Positions 37,540 through 48,961 of a DNA stretch of 64,000 nt are shown here, one piece after another (the stretch's first letter is position 1; the number at the start of each line of letters is the position of its first letter). Source of the stretch: Lepisosteus oculatus (Eukaryota; Chordata; Actinopteri; Semionotiformes; Lepisosteidae); contig NC_090698.1 of the NCBI RefSeq assembly GCF_040954835.1, positions 67,339,284-67,403,283 on the forward strand, in the 5' to 3' direction. The position numbers and the translations under genes were made by a program. The notes under the pieces are model-generated. The model was not told the origin of the DNA, made no database searches, and saw only the letters and a list, made by a program, of their open reading frames with translations.

Positions 37540-38118
37540 CGTATAATAATGAATAATAATTGCTTACACTTATATTGCGCTTTTCTGGACACTCCACTCA
37601 AAGTGCTTTACAGGTAATGGGGACTCCCCTCCACCACCACCAATAAGCAGCCCCACCTGGATGATGCGACAGCAGCCATAGCGCGCCAGAACGCTCACCA
37701 CACACCAGCTATTAGTGGGGAGGAGAGCAGAGTAATGAAGCCAATTCATAGAGGGGGATTATTAGGAGGCCATGAATGATAAGGGCCAATGGGAAATTTG
37801 GCCAGGATGCCGGGGTTACACCCCTACTCTTTTCGAGAAACGCCCTGGTATTTTTAATGACCACAGAGAGTCAGGACCTTGGTTTTACATCTCATCTGAA
37901 GGATGGCGCCTGTTTACAGTATAGTGTCCCCATCACTATACTGGGGCAGTGGAACCCACATGAGCCGCAGGGTGAGCGCCCCCTGCTGGCCCCACTAACA
38001 CCTCTTCCAGCAGCAACCTTAGTTTTTCCCAGGAGGTCTCCCATCCAGGTACTGACCAGACTCACACCTGCTGAGCTTCAGTGGGTTGCCAGTTGTGAGT
38101 TGCAGGGTGATATGGCTG
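37540..38118 (-). mobile_element. 5S-rRNA-headed SINE, near full length
   Basis: Antisense copy with the (AAT)n tail at the left and the 5S-like head at the right. The minus strand reads AGCCATATCACCCTG, close to the true 5S start GGCCATACCACCCTG. It has an intact CTCF-type core CCAGCAGGGGGCGC at 37,976-37,989 (minus). It lacks the head extension of the 15.9- and 22.3-kb copies and groups with the 59.6-kb copy. Confidence 0.87.
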
Positions 38119-38389
38119 GTGAGTATAGAGTTTAGGTGTCCCAATATGTGTTTATGTACTAAGATACCATTTTTCTCAGGTTCAGGTTTATTTAGTTGTG
38201 ACACATTAGGCCCCAACTAAAGTCCAGGTCGTCACACCTCGCTGCCAGGTCTGATGATGGAAACCACAAAACTGGTTGGGATGGAGTTAATAATACAGCT
38301 TTACTCATTGCTAATTGGGCTCTTGGGTGTCTGAAGAATTATTTGCTCATTTCACAGGGGCCATATCCTTGTAATCAATAACCCAAACC
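38119..38389. other. Non-coding sequence
   Basis: Short unique stretch between the SINE and the candidate exon; nothing recognised. Confidence 0.45.
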
Positions 38390-38579
38390 TCAGTGTTGGC
38401 AATTATTGCCCCACTGGTCTCTGCAGTGGTCAGACCTTAGGTTTGCATCCTGGTTTGCATCGGTGGCATACAGTATGAGCATCCCTAGATTCTGGGACAC
38501 TGGGGAGTAAACACTATGAAAGGCTGGGGTGTTGTACATCTGGCCGGTGTCACGATGGAAGATCACGTCAATCATTTTC
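38390..38579 (-). other. Candidate terminal coding exon, unrecognised protein
   Basis: On the minus strand a good acceptor (TGTTTCTTTTTCACAG, ending at 38,580) is followed by one base and then an open frame of about 62 codons, KMIDVIFHRDTGQMYNTPAF onwards, to a TGA at 38,390-38,392. The composition looks protein-like and there is no match to the window's repeats. I do not recognise the family, and no partner exon was found upstream on this strand. It could be a last exon, a fragment of a processed pseudogene, or chance. Confidence 0.35.
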
Positions 38580-38664
38580 CTGTGAAAAAGAAACAGGCTT
38601 TGGGTATGTTGAAAGGTACAGTAACTCACTGTCTCACTGGGCTCTGCTGTGCTGCAGGCCATAC

Positions 38665-40690
38665 TTTCTTCTTGTAGTTTGCTGGAACTTTTATATCTTT
38701 TTTTAAACTAATGTATTAATTAGTTTAGAAAGCAAAGCAACACTTTTCTACCCTTTTATTCAACAGGCGTGCAGCGCCTCCCTACCTACAGTAGGAACTG
38801 AATGAGTATCTTTCCGCCTTCCTGTTTCACATCCAGTGTCCTAAACACAGCTCCGCTATTTTTTATCCTTTCAGTCATTTAATTTGACCTTAAACACTTT
38901 TCTTTATTTCTTGCTGTTCTGGTTGAGACCTGCAAAATGATTTTTGCAGAGTACAATGTCTAAACGCAATGTTGGGTGTATTCTCGGAATCTCAGTTAAT
39001 CTTTCTTTAAAAGTCTTAATAAAAAAAAGAAAAATAAAAGGGTAGAATGCCTCGGTGACAAAATAATAAATGTACTGTAGATGGAACACATACAAGGCTT
39101 AAAAAATTATGAAAACCAGTCAAAATCTCCTTCATGAAAAGACAATCGTTTTTGAAGTCACCCAGCTACACAGCTTAATCTTACGGTTCAGCAGGAGGAT
39201 ATTGAAAATGCCTTTTTCTGAAATTTAATAAAATATTATCAGCATGGGATTAAAAACTGCCAGAGGCTGCAATGATAATATATTAATCTCCAGCTTTGCT
39301 GCAGAATGCATTTTTGTTGAGCCTGGTTAATACCGACAATTGCATCTGAGTCGGAATGTTGATCTGCTCATTCATCTTCAGTCTGTCCTGATATAGGGAG
39401 GCAGAACACTCATCAAGAACCTCAAGCACATGAACCATCTTTCAGAAAAACGGCGAATAACTGTGCAAAAACTAACCACCATTCTATTTCTAACCACAAA
39501 AAGGAAGTGTTAACCGAACTGGCCAACCCTGAGGACTGATTTACATAATTAATATGTAGATAAGGGATATGTCCAAAGTATTTCCAAAGAAGTCTGCTAA
39601 ATGTTGAGCTTCAGTTCTTCATGCTGGAACTTTTCTGAACCAGAACAACAGGATAAGGGTGTTTAGGGGCAGTTGGAATTGTGAGTGAACAGGCAGCATC
39701 ATTTATTCTGAGCTACTGTTAATACAACCCATTTATTGAACAGAGCTTCTAACAGATAAAACCAGTCAAAACCACTTATATTTTATTATCCAGAAGACTT
39801 CCTTATCTTTGTTTAAAAAAGCCTTGTAAATACACAACCTTCCTGACAAAATACGTAGTTATGGCTACAATCTGGCACATACTGTACATGTTCAGTGCAG
39901 AGACCATAGTGCTAGTTTTAATGTACAAAATGCAGAAGTTATAGTTTAAAACAGTGTCACAGATGCCCTTCTTCCATAAACACTATAAAATCAATGGCTT
40001 TGAGAAAATTCACTGAACAGCAATTAGTGTTAAATACTGGTAAATCCATTTCAGAAACAAATTAATTATTACAATAAGTTGTGAAAATAGTTAAAAAGCA
40101 AGATTGAGAATATATATTTTGTGTGATATATATAATTCTTTATGTTGTGTTACAGTTTACCATCCTAGGTCAACTTTCTATGTAACTGCCCAAATATTTA
40201 CATATAATACAATTATAAAAACAAAACAAAAGTAACAAACACAATTGAATTGGGCATTCTGATAGTAGACTGTGGAAATCGGGTAGGTTTAGTTACAGTT
40301 AACTCCTTAGAGGGATATTTGTTTTGTCTTCCTGTCCGTATGATTGTTTCAACCTTGGAAATCCTGTTCATTTAAAATAAACATTTGATCCTTCCAAGGA
40401 AAGACTTACTTAAACATTTAATAAATTATACATGGGTTACGCGTGTACACTTGAGAACAAACAGTTCAGCCTAGAAGGAGACCTGTCAAAAAGCCAAAAA
40501 GCCGCACCAGAAAGTGAAACTGATACATATTATAGCTTTATGTAACCACTAGATGTCGCCTTCCTGTAGCAAACAACAGTCGCCCCCATTGTCCAGATCT
40601 GTATGATAAATGACGCTCCTTTTTAACAGTTACAGTATAATTCCGGACGAGTAACTGACAAGGTCTTCATCTTTCTTTCTTAGTGATTAT
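38665..40690. other. AT-rich non-coding sequence
   Basis: Two kilobases without a supportable feature. A near-CTCF motif (CCACTAGATGTCG) lies at about 40,546-40,558 with one core mismatch. Confidence 0.5.
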
Positions 40691-40694
40691 TTCT

Positions 40695-41260
40695 CATTCA
40701 TGATGGGTTATAAATAAGAGGAAGCCATTTGGTCCGACTAGCTTGTTCGGTAGTTAGTACTGTAGCTAACCAGCGTAAGGATCTCATCCGTCCATTTCTT
40801 GAAAGAAACCATGTAGTACCTTCAACAACATGTTGTGGTAGCATTTTCCACATAGCTCCACAACCCCTTTGGGTAAAGAAGTGACTCCTGCTTCTGGTTT
40901 GAAAAATACTATCACGTATTTGCAATTGTTGCGCCTTGGTTTGTGTTCCACTGTTCTCTCTGAAGAAATCTACAGGGCTGTCTTTCTCAGGGCCTTTGAG
41001 GATTTTGAATACTTGAATAGTTTTAAATACTGTACTTGTGCCAGGTCCCCACACAGACTTCTCTGTTTAAGACTATAAAAGTAAAGTTCCTGCAGCCTGT
41101 CAATGTTGGACATTTCCTTAGCCCTGGACTGTATCTGGTTGCTCTTCTCTGAAAAGATTCCATACCAGCAAAATCTTTTTCTGTAGCCCGATGAGCGTAA
41201 TTGAACACAATATTCGAAACGAGGTCTTAATGATGTGATTTAAATCCTATGCTTTTAACT
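40695..41260 (-). mobile_element. CR1/L2-type LINE, 3' half of an interrupted copy
   Basis: The minus strand reads RRATRYSPGLRKCPTLTG and, after a frameshift, GDLAQVQYLKLFK. The 3' end 'CCAAATGGCTTCCTCTTATT' follows near 40,715. These are the C-terminal block and terminus of the same LINE family as at 2.9, 23.7 and 26.0 kb. It continues upstream, across the inserted foldback element, into 41,543-41,640. Confidence 0.8.
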
Positions 41261-41323
41261 ATATATCCTGACGTTTTTTATTTTTGTTTTCCCACAGTCT
41301 AAAATATGGAAATGATGTAAAAG

Positions 41324-41534
41324 TAGGTAGCTGTGTCAGCATGTGTGTTTTTGTTTCTCAATGGGTCATATTTTAGGCAACACAGCATTGAAAAGGAACA
41401 GATAAAGGTTTTTTCCACACTGAAAGGAAAAGTAAAGAGACACAACATTTCAGCTGATGCCTCAAGAAGGCTCCACAGCCGAAATGTTGTGTCTCTTTTC
41501 CTCTCAGCGTGGAATAAACCTTTGCCTGTTCCTT
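41324..41534 (+). mobile_element. Foldback element with 8-bp target duplication and hammerhead-like core
   Basis: A 211-bp insertion in the LINE, flanked by perfect TGTAAAAG duplications (41,316-41,323 and 41,535-41,542). Two arms of about 56-60 nt (41,395-41,454 and 41,478-41,533) are inverted copies of each other. Between and after them lies CTGATG (41,454-41,459), then GGCTCCACAGCC, then GAAA (41,481-41,484). That order (CUGAUGA, stem II, GAAA) is the hammerhead core known from terminal repeats of Penelope-like retroelements. The insert starts TAGGTAGCTG and ends GTTCCTT like its relatives. No protein is encoded. Confidence 0.75.
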
Positions 41535-41542
41535 TGTAAAAG

Positions 41543-41640
41543 ATGTGTCAACATAAACACCTAAGTCTTTTTCATAAATAGGCTCTGCTAACTCAGTGTT
41601 TCCAATTTCTTTGTGATTGTTCATAGAACAAGAGGATGTG
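41543..41640 (-). mobile_element. CR1/L2-type LINE, 5' part of the interrupted copy
   Basis: The minus strand reads IGNTELAEPIYEKDLGVYVD, the same conserved block as in the 26.3-kb copy (YEKDLCVYVG). It is contiguous with the LINE part at 40,695-41,260 once the foldback insertion is removed. Confidence 0.8.
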
Positions 41641-41644
41641 TCAT

Positions 41645-43340
41645 CATGTATTACCTCAAAACTTCAGATGGAAATTGAACCAGTTCATTGAAAGATCCCT
41701 TTTGCCAGTTTTGCATTTTTCAAATGTTATTGTTGCTTAAAGTTTAGAGGTGTATGATGTCTATTGGAGGTTTAGAGATTTTATATAGAATTAATTACAA
41801 AACATACAAGAATAAACATAAATTTCTGTTTAATAAGAATCTAAGAGATGGTAAACATAAAAACAAAATGTTTTTTTATTCTGCTTCTAGTTAATTCTCA
41901 ATATATGGCTTGCTAACCTAGAGTAATTTTAATTTTTATTTCCCTGGTTTTAGATGTTGAACATACCTAGTGTAATGATACAAAAAGTAAAAAAAATACC
42001 TCCCACTGTAAGAAAGACCCCATTGAGATTTCCAAAAATTATTTTGAAGTATTGGAGCGTGCTAAATTTTACTCACCCTGCTATTATTAACTTGATTACT
42101 TCAAAAAAAAAAGAAGAAAAAGACGAACAGGAAAAAAATATGTCACACCACTGTTATTTTTGCATGTGGTCTATTAATCTATTCCACCTGCTTTAATTTC
42201 CTGAAGCACTACTGAAGATGATGGAAAAATTAGACTAATTTTATTTGTGTTTGAGCAAAAGTCATCGTACCTTAAGTTATCGCTTTTACTTTCTCACAGG
42301 TTATAAAATATGACACTACCTGTAATGAACAGAAGCACATTGGCACGCCATCAGAGCCATGACACCAGACACTTAGAGACAGAAAAACTGGCAGCTGCTG
42401 GGCATTTGCTTCCCAGACTGCTAATGAACAACGTCCTCAGTCTCCCTCTGAAATCTGTTTCCTGTTGACACTCCATTATGAAATGTTCCACTTGATAATT
42501 TCCTGCTGCCTTCAGAAGGTACTTATCTAGTATGTTTAATGGCTGAAGCTTTGATTAAAACCCATCTTTGCATCCACTGCTTGCCGTTTACTGCATGCAA
42601 ATCAATTTTATTTTCCAGAACAAAGGGGTGCACACTTTTAGACCTCAATAGAACACGCTCCAAAGGTTTATAGGGGTATAACAAAACTAACCAGAAGACA
42701 AAATAACAGAAATACTTTGCATCTATTGTACCACCACGATTAACAGAGGATACAAAAACATGGTTTCAAAGCTTGTTCAAACATTTCAAGCTCAAAGTGA
42801 CGTTTTCCAGGGTACAGGCGTTATCTGAACATACAGTAGTTCCTTGGTGAGCGTCTGGACACCTACTGTACTGATCACCTGTCTATTATGATCTTTCAGC
42901 TGTGTTGAAACGGGCTGACATATTCTATTTGCATTTAGAAAAAAGAGACTCAAATCTCCCCCACAAAACGTATAGTGAATTTGCATTTATTGTTTTAATT
43001 ATTGATTTGTGACTACTCTGCTACTTTTGCACCTTTGTTACAGATGCTGGTGCTTAGAAAAACAAAAGTTCTTTAATGGGGGAAAGAATATCAACTCAGT
43101 TGAATTTATTTTTTCCTGTGTAACAAATTTATAAGCGTCATACACATTCTTTCATAGCTAAAAGCTCTCACACTTTCAGCTGAGAGCAATCAATGCCCAA
43201 TCAATGAGTTTGCCTCTGTCTCAAGCAAGGAACTTGAAAAGAGGTGCAGTGTACGTGCTTCAGGTTATGCGTATTAAAAATAAAACCTTATGCTAAAGCT
43301 ACAGTATGTAACACTAATTTGACTTAAGAGGGAAAGTCTT
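41645..43340. other. AT-rich non-coding sequence
   Basis: No gene or recognised repeat. The 80-codon frame at 41,954-42,196 is lysine-rich because of an A-rich tract and has no family match. Confidence 0.5.
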
Positions 43341-43344
43341 TATC

Positions 43345-43545
43345 TTTAGGCGGTATGGTAGCGCAGTGATTAGCATTACCGCCTAGCATTCCTCCCACAG
43401 TCCAAAAACCCACCGGTGGGTTAACTGGCTTCCGGGGAAATCGGCCTTGCGTGTCCGTGTCTGCGTTTGTGTCTCCTGCCTTTACGCCGGTTGCTGCCGA
43501 TAATGAAAACTGAAAGCAGCGGTTAAAAATGGACGGACGGATGGA
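43345..43545 (+). mobile_element. tRNA-headed SINE of the 'CACGGTGGTGCAGTGG' family, internally deleted
   Basis: The head GGCGGTATGGTAGCGCAGTG, then ATTAGCATTACCGCC, joins directly to CCTCCCACAGTCCAAA and the tail ending ACGGACGGATGGA. The B-box and part of the core are missing compared with the 56.5-kb copy. The core is of the type widespread in fish (HE1/Mermaid-like). Confidence 0.75.
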
Positions 43546-43549
43546 AGGC

Positions 43550-44049
43550 TTTAAAGCGTTTTTTAAGATCTTCAGGTGTAAGAATAAATATGTTAAGAGA
43601 AAGTAAATTTAAATGCGACTTTCCTGTAAATAACACATCGCTTAATTGTAACATTAAGGTATTCCATGGGCAGCATATTATTTAAACATAAAGGAATTTA
43701 ACCGAAAATGTGAAAAACATTGTCAATAAGGGAACATGTTGCCGTTTTAAATACATGTAAGAAACTCTTCTTTAAAAATGCAGACCTTGTTTAAAATCTT
43801 GCACTTGCATATAGCTTTATATAGCTCATTTGGCTATTTCATTGGAGCTTCTCTGTAATTCAACGATTTGATTCACAGCAGATGTTTCTGCATAATAAAT
43901 AGGAGGTTATTATAAGGATTTTATACATTCAAAACTAAAATACCTACATTATGTAGTTGCGTCTTAATGTTTCTATAACGTAGGATGTATCAGTGATGAT
44001 ATTCATCCCTGAAGAGGAAGCCATGGACTTTGGTTTCTAACCTAAATAA
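43550..44049. other. Non-coding sequence
   Basis: AT-rich; nothing recognised. Confidence 0.45.
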
Positions 44050-45497
44050 TAAAGCAAACAAATATGGGGGAAAGTTGGATGGAAACGACACAAATTTACA
44101 TTCACAATTTTGTGACACGAGTCACACACAATGTTTTCCCCCCGAATTTCGTTCGTTGGCTGCGAAGTTGGTTATTTCTCAAGACGCGCTCGCTGAAGTA
44201 TAACGCAACCATACACACAGAGAGCGCCTCACACAATCCGTGCATTTGCCCGAATAAAACACATCGATGGTAACTAAATTACGTATTTCCTCGTTGGTTC
44301 TCTCCGAATTTACATAAATTGTATTTGAAAGAACGTGAAAGGGATCTACCACGTATCAAGATGAACACTGTGACGAAGGCGCACACACCCAGAGGATGAT
44401 TTAGTTGCTGTCGGATCTCTGCCCTGTGGAAAGAAGAGGGGAAATGATTTAAAAGCAGAGCTCCAGCCCCTGTCCCGGGGACGTAAATCCATGTTTTACC
44501 GGTCACCATAAAACCACCTAATTGTAAGAATCGGGAACACTTAGAGATGAAATAAGCAAGTAATTTAGCTTAGTTAAAGTGGGCTCATATCCGCGAGAGC
44601 CAAATGGCATTACATCTTTCTTCCCGGGTCATTTCATGGTCTCTTTAATTAAAACCTGAGAGATTGGGGGTTTTTAAGGAACACAACTGAACACCGGTCA
44701 AAATAGTTGTTTTGAAACGGTACCGGGGAAAAAGGGGACAAGCAGAGCAGAAGAATGATTGTTAAAGGAAAAGTAAAAAAAAAACACGGCGGTTGCGGCG
44801 ATTCTTTGTAGTAGTGTAAAAAAAAACTGAACGAAAGGACGAGGAACAAAAATAAAATGAGAAGGAATGGCACACATCACTACGGCGGATGTAAATAATT
44901 TTCCCACTGAAAGAAAAAACTTCTCTCGAGCAGTTTGTGGTTTATGTTTACAAACAGAAAAGACGTGTTATGTACCGTGCTAATACCGTACCTGTTATTG
45001 TCGTTTCCCAAAATTGCCGCACGAATTCTCAACTTCATTTTACCTGTCACAGGAGGTCCCTTACGTCACCACCTGTTAACTAGTCCCCCAACCTGCTACC
45101 TAAGGCACCACCCCTCCTCTCCGTCCATTGGCCTTACTTTGACTAATGTCCGCCCCTGTCACTCATGTTTCATCTTTTAATGGCTACATCATATGTCAAT
45201 CACTCCTATCCCGGTGCCGCCCCTTAGGGGTAGTTGTGCCTTAGGTGAGTCCCTTATAATATTCATCATGGCGTTGCGAGGCTGGGAGCTATTGCTCTCG
45301 ACCTTTAGTGTGCAATCGTGTTGTCCGGTTTTTTCTCCTCTCCAGCGCGACTCATAGCAGCTCAAACTCCTAAAAAGCAACTAGAATAAGCACTCGCGAT
45401 GCTGCAAGCGGTTGAAATTCATTATAGCTGAGGCGCTTTGTTCTATTTTAACTCTGCGAACTGCAACAGGATTTCTGTATTAGATCAAGCTCTGACT
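44050..45497 (+). promoter_or_regulatory. unc13b: CpG-rich promoter and 5' UTR of unc13b
   Basis: CpG frequency rises from about 44.1 kb and peaks at 45.0-45.4 kb. Elements seen: TTACGTCA (cAMP-response type) at 45,061-45,068, an inverted CCAAT (ATTGG) at 45,127-45,131, and a TATA-like TTATAAT at 45,254-45,260. Transcription probably starts after about 45,280. Downstream lie two short upstream open frames (45,268-45,357, 29 codons; 45,399-45,431, 10 codons) before the main ATG at 45,498. The first is only relevant if transcription starts before 45,268. Confidence 0.6.
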
Positions 45498-45519
45498 ATG
45501 TCTTTACTCTGTGTGAGAG
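45498..45519 (+). CDS. unc13b: Munc13-2 (UNC13B-like), first coding exon, partial
   Basis: ATG at 45,498 opens MSLLCVR and one further G before a strong splice donor GTAAGG at 45,520 (phase 1). From memory, UNC13A begins MSLLCVG-V and UNC13B MSLLCVR-V, so both the peptide and the G that starts the next Val codon fit, with UNC13B favoured by Arg7. Munc13 proteins prime synaptic and secretory vesicles by opening syntaxin. These residues begin the N-terminal C2A domain of the long isoform, which binds RIM. Exon 2 was not found, so intron 1 probably runs beyond 64 kb. The exon is very short, but its position in a CpG promoter and the exact phase support it. UNC13A is the alternative. Confidence 0.7.
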
Positions 45520-46884
45520 GTAAGGTTTTGCTTCACTTTTAAGTATTAAAGTTAGCTTTACTTGTGCTCCCTGACAGTACAGACTGGGTTGTTCGTGCTT
45601 ACTGCCAAATTGACAAACTGACTATCCGGCTGGATGCGAACTTTTGCGCTTGTGGTTTACTTGTTTTTAAAACGGTTTTCGGTGTGCTGATTTGTTCAGT
45701 CTGTTTTATGTCTAATTTTCCCATGACCATGTGTTTTTACAATAATTTTCAAAATGGGATTTGCTTCTCTTTTCACCCCGTTTTCTTGCATGTTGAAATG
45801 TGGTGATAATATACTCGCTGGGTCGGTTTGTTTTACAGTTCGTTCCGAGAACAGCCTATGACCCGCAGTTCTTAACGCGATGCTGACAGCAATGTAAAGA
45901 CAGTATTTACCGTTATAATGGTTGTTAAACGCTGTATCTTCCAACACCTGTATTTAAGACCAGATATAATCTACATAGTATTATTAGGAACAGAAATACC
46001 GAAGGGAGTAATGTTTATAAGTTTTGATGTTTTTACACCAATAGGATCGGCTCCTTCCGATTTCTGCTTCGCTATAATGGAAATACATGTGTTCAGGAAC
46101 TACTTTGTTAATAATGTGTGTGCTTTCTAGTGCTCAGTAACAGCACATTGTAAGGCGCTTAGCGTTACTGATTCGCAGTTTGTATCCACTGGGAGCTTTA
46201 TAGGAAGGTGACGAAGGCGTTTTTGCTCCAGAACCTCGTTTGGCGCTGATGCTTTTATTGTTCCAGATTGCTAAAGTTGTCGAAAGTGAAGAATGGACAA
46301 AAAAAAAAATCGTTTACCCGCAAATGATAATGACTCTACAGTAGTATTTGCTGTCGTGGATTCGAATACATTTTGTTTGATAGTAGCTTCGTTTTGGTTT
46401 GAATAACAATAGCCAGCGTCGGGCTTGGCCGCGTTATTGCAAAATATTGTGAGTTGAGGGACACAATGAGTTTCTCCGTGCAGTGGTGAAAAGTAATGTA
46501 AAAAAAGGTTGTTGACCAATTCGGAATTCTCTTACCAGATTCACGTGGCAGCGTATCACGGTATTATATCTCCGAAATGCTATGGTTCTTCGGAGAATGT
46601 TTGTCCTCCATGTCCGAGACATCTTCAGAGACCTGTAGTACACACGAGATTATCTCAAGCCCAAAGGATAAATCACGTTGTGGATCTCTTGCTAGTTCCT
46701 GTAGAGATGCGATAGTTAACGACATCCTTTATCTGACCAGAATGGGTGTTACTGGTGTATTGATGTAGCATTCTTTCTCTCTTTAGAGTTTTGTGTTGGG
46801 TGAATGGATGGTTTGGGCTGGACTATCATTGGTTTATGAAAATCTGGTCTGTTGTACAATGATAATTGTTGACCTAACCAGCCG
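45520..46884 (+). other. Start of unc13b intron 1
   Basis: Begins with the donor GTAAGG. No further exon is recognised. Open frames at 46,509-46,768 have no domain I know. Confidence 0.5.
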
Positions 46885-46985
46885 TCTTGGTCCTGGAGGG
46901 CCAGAGTGATCTGTAGGTTGTCATTCTAGCTCTGTCTGCAGGGAGATGAATGAGCTAGTTACTGGTTTAATTGTATCAATTGGTT
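46885..46985. repeat. Possible non-autonomous transposon remnant
   Basis: The text CTTGGTCCTGGAGGGCCAGA … GTTGTCATTCTAGCTCTGTC resembles a common fish repeat of hAT-derived type and is loosely similar to 13,955-14,055. No terminal repeats were delimited. Confidence 0.35.
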
Positions 46986-46989
46986 TACC

Positions 46990-48160
46990 CTTCTGCCAGC
47001 TCTTCAGTTCCTCTGAAGAGTTGGGGTGTGAACCTCAGCGGCAGTGTGGCTAACCTCATGTTCCCCAATAAGTCAAAAGATGTAGCAGTTCTCACTTGTC
47101 TGTCTGACCTGTTTTGTCCTGGGACTGCTGCTACTGTATATAATGGCTGCCACAGGTCACCCAGCAGGGTGTCGCACTTTGAGGTGGCTACTCTCTTACA
47201 AGTGAAGTTTTGGGGCGTCCTTTGGAGGTAAACGGTATATAAAAGCTATAGAAATTCAAGGAACTGTAATAAGTGGTTTGAAATCCCTAAACTTCCAGTT
47301 CCTTTTGATCCTTCCCCAGTTATGACCCTGCAGTGGTTTCACTGGCCTCATGACTGACAGTCTTTCTAACGTTGTAGTAATTGACAGTGGGTTTCACATT
47401 TATACATGTACAGTATGTAGACTGTAGGTTTTTGTGTTGTGGCTGGTCCTCTTATTTTGCTTTCTTCTCCGTCTCATTGCATATACGTAATTCAATAAGG
47501 ATCTCTCCTAATTTTTTGAGTGGGATTCTGAGGGGGGTTTTAGCTGATTTAAACCCGATTCTAATGTCTCATTTCTGTGCTGATCTGCATTTATTGTAAT
47601 GACTCCTTTGATGCTGTACCTAAGATTTGGAATTTGGAAACATTCCTGAGTTCTAAATTTCGATTCTTCATTTCACTCGGCTCATTTTTCCCCTTGAGTT
47701 TCTGCTGCATTGCACATGCATTCTGTTGACAGAAGTTGAGATGGAGAAGCTTGCATGTGTTGCTCTGTGTGCTGAGATTGGTGTGAAAGTATTTCTTATG
47801 GCTTTCTGTTTCTTCCATTAAAAAAAAAAGCTCAATCTCTTTCACAGTGCTGTGGCAAAGGTCCTGACCTGTTCAGGATCACATCAGGATTTTCCCTCAG
47901 TTTTGGAGTCTTTTCCCTTCTCCCTTTCCTACAGCTTTGGGTTTAAGACCTCGGCTTTCAGTCGAGCAGCTCTGTCTGCAAAAGATAAACTTTTACCTCT
48001 GATCTGCTCACACTTTTAAATCTAGCTTGCACAGGTGAGATATTTGATGGCCTCTTGATTGTATATTAATTACTTCTACACCTGATTAGAACCAGGGATT
48101 TCAGATGAAATCTCACCACTTCTTGTTGGAGTGCAAAAGGTCTCACAGACACACAGACAC
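46990..48160. other. Intronic sequence, nothing recognised
   Basis: No repeat or exon that I can support. Confidence 0.45.
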
Positions 48161-48164
48161 AGGC

Positions 48165-48335
48165 CATTTTTCCCAGAAGCCACTTAACCTAGCAGGATGT
48201 GTTTGAATGGTGGGTGGAAACCATCATGAACATGGAGAAACCATACAAACTCCACGCAGACAGCACCCCAGGTCTAAATTGAACCCAGGGCCCCAGCACT
48301 GTGAGGCAGAAATGCTAACCACTATGCCACCAGCA
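48165..48335 (-). mobile_element. tRNA-headed SINE fragment
   Basis: The minus strand reads TGGTGGCATAGTGGTTAGCA then TTTCTGCCTCACAGTGCTGG, a B-box-like GGGTTCAATTTAG, and the core GTGGAGTTTGTATGG. It is the same family as at 43.3 and 56.5 kb. The 3' tail is missing. Confidence 0.8.
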
Positions 48336-48339
48336 AGGA

Positions 48340-48889
48340 TTTCCTTTGTACGTAACCATTTGCAGGGAAGGGGAAAAGAGAACTGTCCTGCGTGATGGAC
48401 ACTTGCTAGGAACATTCGGCTGAACTTTTGTGCTCTGATAATCCGGTGTGTTTCACACATCATGTCTGACATTTTGTAGGATAAATAGAATAGTTTCATA
48501 TACTCCCTCCCTTGTTACTGAAGGAAGTAGGGATTGTGGTCTCCAGCGCTTAGCACAGCTCTTGTATAGTAATGGCCTAGAAACCTGAAAAAGCCATACC
48601 TGAATATCAAGCTGCCCTGTTCTTTGCAACTGTACACTGTGTACTCTCAACTTTCCATATTGATGCATTATAAATATATTAAGATCTGGAAATAAAAATA
48701 GCACCGTAATTTCATTTAATTATGTTATTACTGGAATAAGGATTACCTTAAAATAACGTTTACACACTGTTATTTAATAGTTATCTTCAGTGTCATTTTG
48801 TTCTTGATGTTGAAATAAATCCATGCATCCTACTGTTATCTTTAATAATGGATTATATGAGTGGTTGTAATCTTGTAAATCCTGGTCAT
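48340..48889. other. Intronic sequence, nothing recognised
   Basis: No supportable feature. Confidence 0.45.
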
Positions 48890-48935
48890 TTTATTTCACC
48901 ATAGCATAGCATATACAATGCTATGGTGAAATAAA
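48890..48935. repeat. Perfect 17-bp inverted repeat, 12-nt loop
   Basis: TTTATTTCACCATAGCA (48,890-48,906) is exactly complementary to TGCTATGGTGAAATAAA (48,919-48,935). It lies 11 bp from the target duplication of the foldback element at 48,962. It may be a cruciform-prone site or a tiny relic. Confidence 0.95.
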
Positions 48936-48961
48936 TTCAATAGTACAATAGCTTTTATAGT

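Noticed and set aside
44279..44432. Minus-strand open frame after a CTTTCCACAG acceptor, in the unc13b promoter
   Set aside because: Protein-like over only some 30 residues, unrecognised, and in CpG-rich DNA where open frames are common.
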